NCBI GenBank assembly: GCA_964057195.1
Contig: OZ059827.1
Location: 49,769,245-49,833,244, forward strand
Origin: Orthosia cruda
Lineage: Eukaryota; Arthropoda; Insecta; Lepidoptera; Noctuidae
Direction of reading: 5' to 3'
Length of the DNA: 64,000 nt
The translations under genes and the position numbers were made by a program. The stretch's first letter is position 1. Each line of letters opens with the position of its first letter. Under the pieces are notes generated by a model that was not told the DNA's origin, made no database searches, and saw nothing but the letters and a program-made list of their open reading frames with translations. Below are positions 46,428-56,800 of the stretch, in pieces.

Positions 46428-46587
46428 AAAGAATTTCACCATCCCATGTCTTCCCGTGGGTGTCGTAAGAGGCGACTAAGGGACAAATCCAGAGAATGGG
46501 CAGCAGCGTTCTCTGTGCTTCTATAACAACCATACTGCGATCGCCAACCCGCCTGCCAAGCGTGGCGATTATGGCAAAACCCCCCCA

Positions 46588-49560
46588 ATGAATAGCACAA
46601 ATAAAAAATGGCCCCTGGTACCCGGCAGCTTGCCTACCCTCGACTACGGTAGCGGTCGAGGCTACGGCATGGCAAGGGGTGCTAAGAATCTCCGGACGAG
46701 ATCCGGCTACCCCAAAAATCACCGACGACTGGACCTGGCAACGTACAACACACGCACACTTCGGACCGACGAGAAGGTCACCGAACTCGAGGAGGAATTG
46801 AGCAGGTTGCGATGGAGTATTATAGGGTTATCTGAAGTCCGAAGAGAGGGGGAGGACTCGATAATCCTCAAATCCGGTAACCTGCTCTATTTCCGAGAGG
46901 GTGACCGGCAGTCCCAGGGTGGTGTCGGGTTTATCGTCCACAAGTCCCTTGTGAACAACGTGGTGAAGATCGAGAGTGTGTCGACCAGGGTGGCGTACCT
47001 TATACTCAGAATATCCTCAAGATATTCGCTGAAGGTCATACAGGTCTACGCCCCAACCTCGGCACACCCCGACGATGAGGTAGAGACCATGTATGAGGAT
47101 ATCTCCAGGGCCATGCATGGTTTCAAAACTCACTTCACCGTTGTCATGGGGGACTTCAACGCGAAACTGGGCAAACGAGACGAGGATGAGCTGCAAGTGG
47201 GGCAATTTGGAGTTGGACAACGGAACCACCGGGGTCACCTACTGTCCAGTTTTATGGAGAAGGAGGGCCTCTATATGATGAACTCCTTCTTCAAAAAGCG
47301 TGAACACAGGAAGTGGACCTGGCAGAGCCCCGATGGTGCAACAAAAAATGAGATTGACTTCATCATGTCAACGAAGAAGCAAATGTTCAATGATGTCTCT
47401 GTGATCAATTCGGTAAAAACCGGGAGCGATCACCGCATGGTAAGAGGCACATTGAACATTAATATTAAGCTTGAAAGGTCTCGACTGATGAAGTCCACGC
47501 TCCGGCCAGCACAGATCCAGGTCCAAAACCCCGAGAGCTTTCAGCTCGAACTCCAGAATCGTTTCGAGTGCCTAGGGAGCTCCGTGGATGAATATAGCAA
47601 CGGGTTCGTGGAAGCTGTCCATACGGTCGGGTCTAAGTTTTTCAAGACCCGTCGTACAGATAGAAACAAAAAGCTCTCTGATCATACCCTCAAGCTTATG
47701 AAGGAGAGGCGTGAGATGATCCTGCAGTCTTCAGATGAGGCGTGCAAATACCGGCAGCTCAATAGACAGATCTCTAAATCCTTGAAAAGAGACCTCCGCC
47801 GCTTCAATACCGAGCGTATTAAAGACGCGATCGAGCGAAATAAAGGCTCCAAGGTGTTTTCAAGGGATCTGGCTATTGGGCAGAGCCAACTCACGAAACT
47901 GAAGACCGACGATGGCAGGATCGTATCCGCCAAACCGGAGCTTCTCAGGGAGATCGAGACATTCTATGGGCAGTTGTACACATCGATCAGCAAGCCCGTT
48001 GCGAGTCTAGCAAATGACCCAAGAGCTAGATTGACCCGACACTATACCGAAGATATCCCGGACGTCAGCCTGTACGAGATTAGGATGGCTCTGAAACAGC
48101 TCAAAAACAACAAGGCGCCGGGTGATGACGGAATTACGGCCGAACTCCTGAAGGCGGGTGGAAAACCGGTCCTTAGGGCCCTTCAGAAGCTGTTTGATTC
48201 CGTCATACTCGAGGGCAAAACGCCACAGGCATGGTGCAGGGGTGTGGTGGTACTCTTCTTCAAGAAGGGCGACAATGCCCGGTTGAAGAACTATAGGCCC
48301 ATCTCACTTCTTAGCCATGTCTACAAGTTGTTTTCAAGAGTCATCACGAATCGTCTCGCGCGCAGGTTAGACGAATTCCAGCCCCCCGAACAAGCCGGAT
48401 TCCGAAAAGGCTTTAGCACCGTAGACCACATACATACGCTGCGGCAGGTTATACAGAAGACCGAAGAGTATAACCTGCCTCTCTGTTTAGCGTTTGTGGA
48501 CTACGAGAAAGCCTTCGATTCGATAGAGACTTGGGCTGTACTGCAGTCTCTCCAACGGTGCCAGATCGACTACCGGTACATTGAGGTGTTGAAGTGTTTG
48601 TACAAAAACGCCACCATGTCAGTCCGTCTTCAGGATCAGACCTCGAAACCAATCCTTCTCCAGCGCGGCGTGAGACAGGGAGACGTCATTTCTCCGAAAC
48701 TGTTCACTGCTGCGCTGGAGGATGTCTTCAAGGTTCTGGACTGGAGGGGGCTGGGCATCAACGTTAATGGCGAGTACATTACTCACCTCCGGTTTGCCGA
48801 CGACATAGTGGTCATGGCTGAGACCATGGAGAGCCTCAGTAAAATGCTCGATGACCTCAGTAGAGCTTCCGAAAGAGTGGGTCTTAAAATGAACATGGAC
48901 AAAACCAAGATCATGGTGAATGCCCATGTAACACCCACTCCTATCAAGGTCGGAGACTCTACTCTCGAAATTGTAGACGATTATGTCTACCTGGGACAAA
49001 CGATCCAGTTGGGTAGGTCCAATTTCGAGAAAGAGGTCAACCGTCGAATCCGACTCGGCTGGGCGGCGTTTGGGAAGTTGCGTGGTATCTTCTCGTCCAA
49101 TTTACCGCAGTGTCTCAAGACAAAAGTCTATGACCAGTGTGTGTTGCCAGTGATCACCTATGGGACCGAGACGTGGTCGCTCACAATGGGCCTTATCAGA
49201 AAGCTCAAAGTCACCCAAAGGGCAATGGAGAGGGCTATGCTCGGAATTTCCTTGCGTGATCACGTCAGAAATGATGATATCCGCAGGAGAACCAAAGTTA
49301 CCGACATAGCCCGAAGAATTGCCAAACTTAAGTGGCAGTGGGCAGGGCACATTGCTCGCAGAACGGATGGCCGATGGGGCCGAAAAGTTCTGGAATGGCG
49401 ACCGCGAACCGGAAGACGATACGTTGGAAGGCCTCCGACTAGGTGGACTGATGACCTGGTTAAGGTTGCGGGAAGGCGCTGGATGCGAGACGCACGGGAT
49501 CGGTCAATGTGGCGACGCCTGGGGGAGGCCTATGTCCAGCAGTGGATGTCTTTCGGCTGA
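46588..49560 (+). CDS. RTE retrotransposon polyprotein: APE endonuclease and reverse transcriptase (990 aa)
   Basis: This protein nicks the target DNA and copies the element RNA there (target-primed reverse transcription). Residues ~45-290 form an apurinic-type endonuclease: ATYNTRTL (51-58), LSEVR with the likely metal-binding Glu (81-85), GGVGFIV (111-117), YAP (154-156), GDFNAK (188-193), IDFIM (256-260) and SDHRMV (280-285, with the catalytic Asp-His). Residues ~490-780 form the reverse transcriptase: APGDDGITAE (510-519), NYRPISLLS (568-576), EQAGFRKGFST (601-611), FVDYEKAFD (636-644, motif A Asp), GVRQGDVISP (694-703) and FADDI (736-740, catalytic Asp pair). The C-terminal ~200 residues carry the basic RTE tail (ITYGTETW, GHIARRTDGRWG, RWTDDLVK). 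No stop or frameshift interrupts it. The chosen ATG is preceded by a C-run; the next Met, at residue 28, would still keep the endonuclease. It is far richer in GC than the surrounding sequence. Confidence 0.93.
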   Translation: MNSTNKKWPLVPGSLPTLDYGSGRGYGMARGAKNLRTRSGYPKNHRRLDLATYNTRTLRTDEKVTELEEELSRLRWSIIGLSEVRREGEDSIILKSGNLLYFREGDRQSQGGVGFIVHKSLVNNVVKIESVSTRVAYLILRISSRYSLKVIQVYAPTSAHPDDEVETMYEDISRAMHGFKTHFTVVMGDFNAKLGKRDEDELQVGQFGVGQRNHRGHLLSSFMEKEGLYMMNSFFKKREHRKWTWQSPDGATKNEIDFIMSTKKQMFNDVSVINSVKTGSDHRMVRGTLNINIKLERSRLMKSTLRPAQIQVQNPESFQLELQNRFECLGSSVDEYSNGFVEAVHTVGSKFFKTRRTDRNKKLSDHTLKLMKERREMILQSSDEACKYRQLNRQISKSLKRDLRRFNTERIKDAIERNKGSKVFSRDLAIGQSQLTKLKTDDGRIVSAKPELLREIETFYGQLYTSISKPVASLANDPRARLTRHYTEDIPDVSLYEIRMALKQLKNNKAPGDDGITAELLKAGGKPVLRALQKLFDSVILEGKTPQAWCRGVVVLFFKKGDNARLKNYRPISLLSHVYKLFSRVITNRLARRLDEFQPPEQAGFRKGFSTVDHIHTLRQVIQKTEEYNLPLCLAFVDYEKAFDSIETWAVLQSLQRCQIDYRYIEVLKCLYKNATMSVRLQDQTSKPILLQRGVRQGDVISPKLFTAALEDVFKVLDWRGLGINVNGEYITHLRFADDIVVMAETMESLSKMLDDLSRASERVGLKMNMDKTKIMVNAHVTPTPIKVGDSTLEIVDDYVYLGQTIQLGRSNFEKEVNRRIRLGWAAFGKLRGIFSSNLPQCLKTKVYDQCVLPVITYGTETWSLTMGLIRKLKVTQRAMERAMLGISLRDHVRNDDIRRRTKVTDIARRIAKLKWQWAGHIARRTDGRWGRKVLEWRPRTGRRYVGRPPTRWTDDLVKVAGRRWMRDARDRSMWRRLGEAYVQQWMSFG

Positions 49561-49583
49561 AATGATGATGATGATGATGAATG

Positions 49584-49593
49584 ATATCATTAT
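49584..49593. repeat. Target-site duplication, right copy (RTE)
   Basis: Exact match to 46374-46383, directly after the (ATG)n tail. Confidence 0.85.
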
Positions 49594-50909
49594 AACATTT
49601 ATGAGGAAATTTAGTTCATATAATACTAACTTTATCCTGTGGTTTAATTCCCTCGCAGAAACGCGTATTTTTCCATCAGTGTTAAATTAATCAAATAAAG
49701 GCATCCCTTTGTAAATATATAAAGCAACATAAAATTTTACCTCCTTCTCATATTAGTTAATACAAAGATATGGTTTAAATAATATTGGAAAGGGCCTTCT
49801 AGTTAAGTATTTACCGCAAAAATCCTTTTTCCGGTAGCCGCTTTTTTAGCATCATGTACATCGAAATTCCACCGTATATTGGAGAGCTTCAAAATGGCCG
49901 CTGCATTGGCCTCCGTTATCACGCGAATGGTATTTAGGAAGCCTGAAATGCCTGGATGGAACCCGATGTATCTTTACCAATATTTCTCAGTTGATAAAAT
50001 AGTTGTTCCTGTAATATTCGAATATTTAAAGTTGTGCTTGGGAGTAATGTCTCATCAAATAAAAACTGGAAATAGACCAACGTAGAATGAAGAGCTAAAA
50101 AGAAAAAAATACCCACAGCATTGCGAATTTAATTCTGTTTGCATCCATCTTGGCTCGGTCATCAGTACTCATTGTTAAATTTAAAATTACTCGAAATCAC
50201 TCGACGGTCGGATTACTATAAATTATTCAGAGGCCACCGATCCATTGTGCAATGCAAGTTATTAATATTATTTCAGTTTAATATTTCAACGGTCTTTCAT
50301 TAAAATTAAGGGGCTTTTTATTGTTCGGCACTGGAGGGTTAAGCTATTAGTGGAAGAGAAACAAACTGAATTATAAATTGAATTGTTAATGAAAGTTTTT
50401 AATATGTGTTTTTAATGTTTTGTTTGGCTGTCAAATTGGGTTTTTAATGTTTTTCGTAGATGTTGCTACGTCATTTGTAACTAAGCTAGGGATGTAAATC
50501 TCTGGATACTTTTAAGGTACTTCTACTTGCTATATAATTGTAATTTTGAGGGTTATCATTTGTAATTTTTGTTGTTCAAAAAGTGCTGAAACTCAGCCTG
50601 TTTTAAATTAAGTACTAGTGATTTTGATTTTGAAAGCGTGCATGAGAGAGATTTTAGGATTCTTGCAGCACTTGTATGTTCTATGTTTTCTTTATTATAA
50701 CTTTACTCAGATTTTTTTTACTTTATGGATGTTTATTTGGAAACAAAATGACAACAATCCAGTGCTGTGATAGGAGCCTTTTTGGTCTCGCACGGGGTTA
50801 TTATTTTGTTTGTGTTTAGCTTACCTCTAAATATTTTTTCCTGCTATCTTTAATTCATGAAACTTTACAACCTGATACAATAAATTATCATGACAATATC
50901 ATGGTTTTA
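49594..50909. other. No recognised gene
   Basis: AT-rich 3' flank of the RTE insertion; nothing identifiable. Confidence 0.6.
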
Positions 50910-51065
50910 TGGAGTTTCTTGTGCGCTTTTCTCCATTACAAGCTACTTGCCGAATGCACGGTAGAATAAATTTTTATTACTTGTAAATTTTATTTTTTTA
51001 TTGTTTGACGTTCAAAAGTGCCGCTTATTGGCCTAGTTGAATAAATATATTTGACTTTGACTTTG
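50910..51065 (+). mobile_element. LINE 3' UTR/end fragment with (GACTTT)n tail
   Basis: Second copy of the 7320 repeat, ending in three GACTTT-like units at 51053-51066. Confidence 0.68.
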
Positions 51066-51545
51066 ACAAACTTGCCAGACACTCAATAAAATTCAAAAAC
51101 AAATGACTTCATCACAATTTATTAGTAAAATTATAAATTTAAAGGCACCAGTAACACTGATTTTTATTTAGCAGGTGTCCCGAATAGGGTCAGGCTAATG
51201 TCCCAGCGCAATTTTACGTTGGGCCCTTTGGGACGAGCCCTGTGATCGCGCGATCTACGTGGGGCCACGATATATGCCTGTATATATATGTAGATAGGCA
51301 TTGCTTTATATACGTACTCGTATGTAGATAGATAACCAGATGTGAGCCTTCAAAGGTCAGATCAGAAATCGATTAGGTATCGGACTGGTTTTAATTATTC
51401 ACAGACTGACAGCTTTGTTATCAGCTAGCGAGTAGTGCATAGGCCAATATTTATATAAACGATCATGTGTATCTCTATATGTGTATCTAAGAGATATAGA
51501 GACATTTAAATTCTGGCTGAGCTTAGAGAAATAAATCACACATCA

Positions 51546-51830
51546 TCATTATCATCATATCCGCCGAAAGACGATGTCCACTGCTGGACATAGGCCTCCC
51601 TCAAGCGTCGTCCCGTGCGTCCCGCACCCAGCGGATTCCCACAAACTTCACCAGGTCATCGGTGCACCTGGTGGGAGGCCTTCCAACGCAACGTCTTCCG
51701 TTTCGCGGTCGCCACTCCAGAACTTTTCTGCCCCATCGGCCATCCGTTCTGCGAGCAATGTGCCCTGCCAACCTTCTCTTGCGTGTCTCTACATTTCTGA
51801 TTCGATCACGCAATGATACTCCGAAATCAC
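51546..51830 (-). mobile_element. RTE 3'-end fragment
   Basis: Minus-strand translation gives GHIARRTDGRWGRKVLEWRP and RCVGRPPTRCTDDLVKFVG, nearly the same as residues 920-960 of the intact element, then the terminal block and (ATG)n tail at the left end. It is 5'-truncated at about the RNVETRKRRL segment. Confidence 0.88.
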
Positions 51831-51959
51831 ACATAGGCACCTTATAATACCCCTCACTAAAAACCATGGTCGCAATAAATATTTGTAAGTCAGAAGATGT
51901 TGATTATGAGCGGTTTAGTTAATCGAACTTTAGAGACTTATAGCGCTGAAATCGGGGCT

Positions 51960-52055
51960 CTTACAGACATGGCTCAAGAGTGAATAGGTTACTTCTAGGC
52001 AACCGTGCTACACCTTCGAATACTCACCTGATGGTCAACACTTGTAGCCATGTTG
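51960..52055 (+). mobile_element. LINE 3' UTR fragment (family of 40235)
   Basis: CAAGAGTGAATAGGTTACTT, CTAGGCAACCGTGCTACACC and ACTCACCTGATGGTCAACAC match the 40780-40860 segment on the plus strand. Confidence 0.65.
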
Positions 52056-52236
52056 ACAATCTACAATCGGTAACGCTAGTAGAAAACAAATCAATGTATG
52101 GGAATGACACATCTAAACGTTAAGTCACGTGGTCTGAACATATAAATAGAAGGCGTTAACGATTGTAGAAAGAGATTCCATACGAAACGTTTTGTAACTT
52201 GGCTAGGGCAGGTGAGATAGTAATCAACGCGTGCAT

Positions 52237-52602
52237 ATCTATACTAATATTATAAAGAGTACTCATAACTCAGTACTCATAACCGGCGTGTGTGTATGAC
52301 TAGATGCATGAATGTGAGTGAAGCAAAAGAAGTATGTAAGGATCGTAGCAGGTGGCGTTCTGTAGTTTCTGCCTACCCCCATGAGAAAAAGGCGTGAGTT
52401 TATGTATGTATGTATGTATTATAAAGAGGAAAGATTTGTATTTTATGTGTAACGAATAAACTTAAAAACTACAGGACCGATTTCATAAATTCTTTCACCG
52501 TTGTGAAGCTACACTATCCCCGGGTGACATAGGTTACTTTTTATCCCTGGATTCCCATGGGAACGACAACTACGCGGTAGAAGCTGCGAGGCATCCACTA
52601 GT
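52237..52602 (-). mobile_element. Lep1-type element interrupted by an RTE fragment
   Basis: Left end ATCTATACTAATATTATAAA (52237-52256), interruption at 52260-52416, then GGACCGATTTCATAAATTCT, GGTGACATAGGTTACTTTTT and ATCCACTAGT at the right end. Confidence 0.8.
52260..52416 (+). mobile_element. RTE-subfamily fragment nested in a Lep1 element
   Basis: A 157-bp insert nearly identical to 4399-4552, encoding the DRSRWRSVVSAYPHEKKA end. Flanked by exact 12-bp copies of TATTATAAAGAG (52248-52259 and 52417-52428), which belong to the Lep1 terminus it interrupted. Confidence 0.85.
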
Positions 52603-53224
52603 CAATAATAAAAAAGGTGTGATGCAAAAATGCAACAATAATCAAATTTAAAAAATGAAAGTATCTGTGGCATCGTTGTCACACTTTCTCGTCGTAAGAA
52701 AATACCTACTTTAAAGCCACTTCACAAGGTAGTGCTCTTTACATATTGCAGTACCCTCTACCCAGCAGAGCAATACGTATCGATTTCTGTCACTAGAACT
52801 TCGCTGCAGGCCATTCTTCTCTGTCAGCTGCATTTCTTTAAAACTGCATATAACTTAATGTACATACGTATTCTTTGCCTTTGCAAGAATGAAGCCTGAA
52901 TCTCGGACATGAATTTATTTTAAAATAAGATTTATACATTAAGTATGTTTAATCTACCTAGACTAAAGTATTTTTTTAGCACAGATACAAATATAAAGCG
53001 TTTATTTTACAAGCTTTTTATTAACTTGCAATGTATGTATGTATGTTCGGATCAAATCTTGCAACTGAATTTAAAAGCAGCTATCTTCAACCGATTAAGA
53101 TGAAAATTTGCATACACGTTTTGTTTGGATGACAATGCATGGTAAGCACCAGCGGAACCAGATAAAATAAAAAATAAAAAAAACTGGTATTTGGTTCGAA
53201 GATCCATGTTTTAATTTATTATAA
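52603..53224. other. No recognised gene
   Basis: (GTAT)n at 53033-53044; otherwise plain AT-rich sequence. Confidence 0.55.
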
Positions 53225-54290
53225 AAATCCGGCCAAGTGCGTACTGCGACTTCGCACATTTGGGGATCCGTACCAAAACGCAAAAACTTATTTATCAATG
53301 TATTGGTATTTGTTAGTAAAATATACATAATAATAAACATTATCATCAAATTTCAAGTTCATAGGTAAATGGGCAGTTATAGTACATTACTGCAGAATCC
53401 AGTAAGTAAGACTTTCTGGCCAAGTATGAGTTAACCGGACCGATCCGCAGGTGAGGTCCGGGTATATACGAGGCCAGGATGTCTTTCTTACTGGTTGAGA
53501 CTTGTATAATGCTTTTCTCAAAAATTAATGAAAGTTTAACAACAAATTCGTTTAATTAATATTTTAGGTTACATTCATATTAGGGCAATTACTGATAGAT
53601 ATTGATAGATAGAGAGATAGATTATACCGCAGAATGAGCGAACAATCGCCCGAATAAAAAGGCCTAACGCGGGCATAATTATTTTTGTTCGTTGTTCGTC
53701 ATTGATTTTGAAAAGTAAATGGTTTGGTTCGGTTTTCAGATATCGGTATTAGTAGTACAGTTATATTAGATATAGTTTTTGTAATATCGGTTATTTTGAT
53801 ATTGATATCGATATGATATGATATCTAACACATATCCGATATAAGTTACGTTTTGATATATCGGACCTATCCCTACTACTGTCCAGTAAGTAAATTACAT
53901 ACTTACTTACTGGACAGTTGTGAATAAGTCTCCGGTAGAATTCACTTTCTGGAGACTTTTTAGAGATGTTATGGCAATATTACATACCATTTTTGAGAAA
54001 AATCGAAACAAAATTTTGTAAAAAAAAATACTGACTTTGGTGGCTTCTCATTCCTTTGTTTTCCAATATTTATTAAAACAAAAAATACAGTATTTATCTA
54101 CTCAGCGAGCTCTAAACAACGATATCCCACTCGATGGGGAAGAACATTTTTTTTTTTCGCTTTTGCTGTATGCCAACCGTTTGGCTGTAAAACCTGTGTG
54201 ACAGACGACGGACAGACAGACGGACACGTGAGTGACAGCAATAGGGAGGGTTCCGTTTGAACCCTTTGGGTACGGAATCCTAAAAAGAGT
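53225..54290. mobile_element. Dispersed element, ends GGCCAAGTGCG / GGGTACGGAATCCTAAAAA, with nested insertion
   Basis: Left: AAAATCCGGCCAAGTGCGTA and GGGGATCCGTACCAAAACGC. Right: CGACGGACAGACAGACGGAC, GTTCCGTTTGAACCCTTTGG and GTACGGAATCCTAAAAA. This layout is widespread in Lepidoptera. About 53380-53940 looks like a separate insert sharing ATAGTACATTACTGCAGAAT and ATAATGCTTTTCTCAAAAAT with 59404-59560. Confidence 0.55.
53878..53918. repeat. Perfect 16-bp hairpin with 9-nt loop
   Basis: ACTGTCCAGTAAGTAA at 53878-53893 is inverted at 53903-53918. Confidence 0.88.
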
Positions 54291-54926
54291 TCACTAACCT
54301 TTTTACCTACTTTATAAATGTAAGAGATGCGTGATAATTCTTAAATAATTGTTGCACAAATAGGAAGACAGATAATTTTGACTTTCGAAAATACAATAAG
54401 GTAAATAGATTACATGGGTAAATCGTTTAAAAAAGAAATAACAAAGATAAACCATCAAATGGGCCGTCCCATGTATTATATTCCATGAAATACTTTTATC
54501 AGGGTACGAGTGAAGTCGCAGGCAACAGCTGGTGCATAATAAATAAAAAAAGATATTATATGGGAACAAGCCGGCTAGTATCGACCCATGTACATAAAAA
54601 AAATCAAGAGCCTTTTTCGTCCTATTTTACGTAGGCTCACTAGTCTGGGTGATTCCCCGAAACATGGAAAAAGGGGTTCATATAAACGTTAGCATTTCAA
54701 TCAAAATCCTTTCAACGAATTTATTTTGGGACACAATCACAAAGGAAAGGGACATACCATATTATTATTGAACAGACAATAGGAAACAAATAAGAAGGTC
54801 GTTATTCATTAAGTAGTGAGTTATTGAAGTACCTACCAAAAATAAAAAGGAATTAATTACTATGCATTTGACAATAAAAATAAAGTGTGTACAGATGTAA
54901 GTAGTCAACAAAAAATGTTCACTATT

Positions 54927-55049
54927 AAGGCTTTGACACACTGCATGCGTTCTGCGTCCAGCGATCCGGTCACTCGATCACTGCCCGCACTCTATGTCCG
55001 AGATGAACGGACCGCAGGACGCAGAACGCATCCATTGAGGTCAAGCCTT
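54927..55049. mobile_element. Near-palindromic ~123-bp MITE
   Basis: AAGGCTTTGACACACTG and GCGTTCTGCGTCC on the left are inverted on the right as GGACGCAGAACGC and TCAAGCCTT. The arms span almost the whole element. Confidence 0.7.
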
Positions 55050-55077
55050 TACAGTAGAAAAAAATACGAATTGATTC

Positions 55078-55135
55078 CTACTAAACAAAGGCGACGTCGT
55101 GGTAGACCAAGACAGAGATAGCAGGATGAAGTTGA
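55078..55135 (+). mobile_element. Very short RTE-like fragment
   Basis: The frame TKQRRRRGRPRQR followed by a stop and QDEVEY resembles the Arg-rich GRPxxRW box near the C-terminus of RTE proteins. It abuts the palindromic MITE at 54927-55049. Confidence 0.4.
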
Positions 55136-55189
55136 ATACGGCGGTACCCATATTTATACTTTTATACATATTACATACTTTTTTTGCTT

Positions 55190-55445
55190 CAATCACATTC
55201 ATACATCTAGTCATCACATACGCCGGTTATCATCATCATTAACATCACCAATAAGGTCTATGTAAGTCTTTCTAGGGCGCCCCCTCCCGAGAAAACCGTA
55301 TCTCTCCGTAGATACCTTTCGTTAGTCGCCTTTCATTCATCCTCTCAACATGGCCAAACCATCTTAACATACTCTTTTCAATTTTAGTCACTACATCTTC
55401 TTTTAAAACTAAAATACCACTGTCATTACTCGTATAATATGTAAA
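55190..55445 (-). mobile_element. RTE-subfamily fragment (same subfamily as 4332)
   Basis: The minus strand encodes LRWFGHVERMNERR followed by RKTYIDLIGDVN and ATG repeats (55217-55240), then the CTAGATGTATGAATGTGATT segment seen at 4439 and 52300. The reading frame is broken. Confidence 0.7.
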
Positions 55446-55483
55446 TCATAAACAGAGAATGAACAAGTAAAAATTAAAAATTT

Positions 55484-55821
55484 AAAAAACCCCCGACACA
55501 TTTATCTTGCGAAAACATCCCGATTCAAACAGTAAAACGCCCATAACTTTTGAACGGCTGAACCGTTTTTTTTTAAACATAGCTAAGAACACTCTCGACA
55601 CAATCACCTTTCCAACAAAAAAAACTAAATCAAAATCGGTTCATCCGTTGAGGCGCTATGATGCCACAGACAGACACACAGATACACAGATACACAGATA
55701 CACATATACACAGATACACAGATACACAGACACACAGATACACAGATACACAGATACACAGATACACAGCAACACACCTCAAACTTATAACACCCCTCTT
55801 TTTCCGTCGGGGGTTAAAAAG
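55484..55821. mobile_element. Element with AACCCCCGAC ends and internal (ACACAGAT)n
   Basis: AACCCCCGAC (55488-55497) is inverted as GTCGGGGGTT (55806-55815). The interior has ATAACTTTTGAACGGCTGAA and AAATCGGTTCATCCGTTGAG, then an 8-bp microsatellite. I know this layout as a common insect repeat; the superfamily is not clear. Confidence 0.65.
55668..55770 (+). repeat. (ACACAGAT)n microsatellite, about 12 units
   Basis: An imperfect run of the 8-mer with scattered GAC and TAT variants, inside the element at 55484-55821. It creates spurious open frames on both strands. Confidence 0.9.
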
Positions 55822-56465
55822 GCCTTTGCGCTGCACTGAGAGAATACTGGCTAGAAATCATTATAAAAAATCAACAAGACAACGCCATTATGTTTTAAAA
55901 AGCAGTCTCTATTAAAATACAAACAAGACATAACAGTTGAAACCTGCTATCCATACAACAACTTTGACTTTTTCAAGTTGGCGGTAACTTTCAGAACTAG
56001 ACTACCTTTGTAGAAACTCTTCACGAAGGTAATGTAAATATTGTATAATTAGGACATTATTCACTTGTTGCTAAGCAAACTTAATAATTGGGAACAGGAT
56101 TTTATAATAAGCCTGAAAAGAAATGAGGTATCATATTAGGCTAATGTCAGTCGGACGGGCTCGAATGAGACTGGGCGGGTTACTACAGCTACATGCATCA
56201 TGACCGCTGAACAATAGTCTCCAAGCAAAGGCTTAACCTAGACAAGCATAACCTAGTCACACAAATCCTGCATCGCGCAAGCAAAGTTTTCAGGCGCGAT
56301 TTGAACGTATACAACAGTCCGACATCAACCTTCGGGCAGTTAACCGGACCAGACACAACACCCGTCTGGTCAGAGGATCCTTCCTTTTCTATGGAGGTTG
56401 GTGGGACTTTACACCCTGTTCCACATACCCCCAAACGTTCAAGCGTTTTTGCCATACCTATTATT

Positions 56466-56516
56466 GGAATAAAATGTAACAGCTCACAATAACATTGTGA
56501 GCTGCCATTTTATTCC
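56466..56516. repeat. Hairpin with 11+10-bp arms and 3-nt loop
   Basis: GGAATAAAATG (56466-56476) pairs with 56506-56516 and AGCTCACAAT (56481-56490) with 56494-56503, separated by a small asymmetric bulge. Confidence 0.88.
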
Positions 56517-56589
56517 TTTAATATTTATGATCATTTTTATCCGTGGTGCTAGCCAACTGGGCTTATCCGACTTGTAAACGAGCCTTTGT

Positions 56590-56800
56590 GTCTTCGTTCT
56601 GTCTCCTGCTTGATATGGAAGTGGTTTTTTTTTCCTCCTCTTCTTTTATTCTTGTCTGATTAATTTCGTTGCGGAATCCAAGACAGTTAAATTAATTCTC
56701 CGGAACTTCGTCGAGCTTCATTGCCTCTGCGCTTTTCAGGAGTTGCAGTGGTTTGGGAATAGTGCGTTGGGATTGTCTTAGGTTAGCTCGAGGTGGCAAA
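56590..56800 (+). repeat. Dispersed repeat, inverse of 25520-25790
   Basis: TCTGTCTCCTGCTTGATATG, TTTCGTTGCGGAATCCAAGA and TTTTCAGGAGTTGCAGTGGT align with the other copy; the open frame there is not kept here. Confidence 0.7.

Larger units (their letters stand above)
46384..49583 (+). mobile_element. Full-length RTE-clade non-LTR retrotransposon
   Basis: About 3.2 kb, the usual size for RTE elements. It has a 204-bp 5' leader, one uninterrupted ORF (46588-49560) and a 3' UTR that is almost nothing but (ATG)n beginning at the stop codon. The 10-bp sequence ATATCATTAT occurs at 46374-46383 and at 49584-49593 as the target-site duplication, so both ends are defined. The leader contains CCCATGTCTTCCCGTGGGTG (46443-46462), which I associate with RTE leaders in Lepidoptera. 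Intact ends and an intact ORF suggest a recent insertion, possibly a competent copy. Truncated relatives of its 3' end lie at 10728, 18511, 25861, 36768, 51546 and 63029. Confidence 0.92.

Noticed and set aside
46315..46722. 135-codon minus-strand frame and other antisense frames across 46.3-49.4 kb
   Set aside because: Shadows of the RTE ORF and its leader.
55507..55915. Tyr/Thr/His- or Cys/Val-rich frames on both strands
   Set aside because: They are translations of the (ACACAGAT)n microsatellite.
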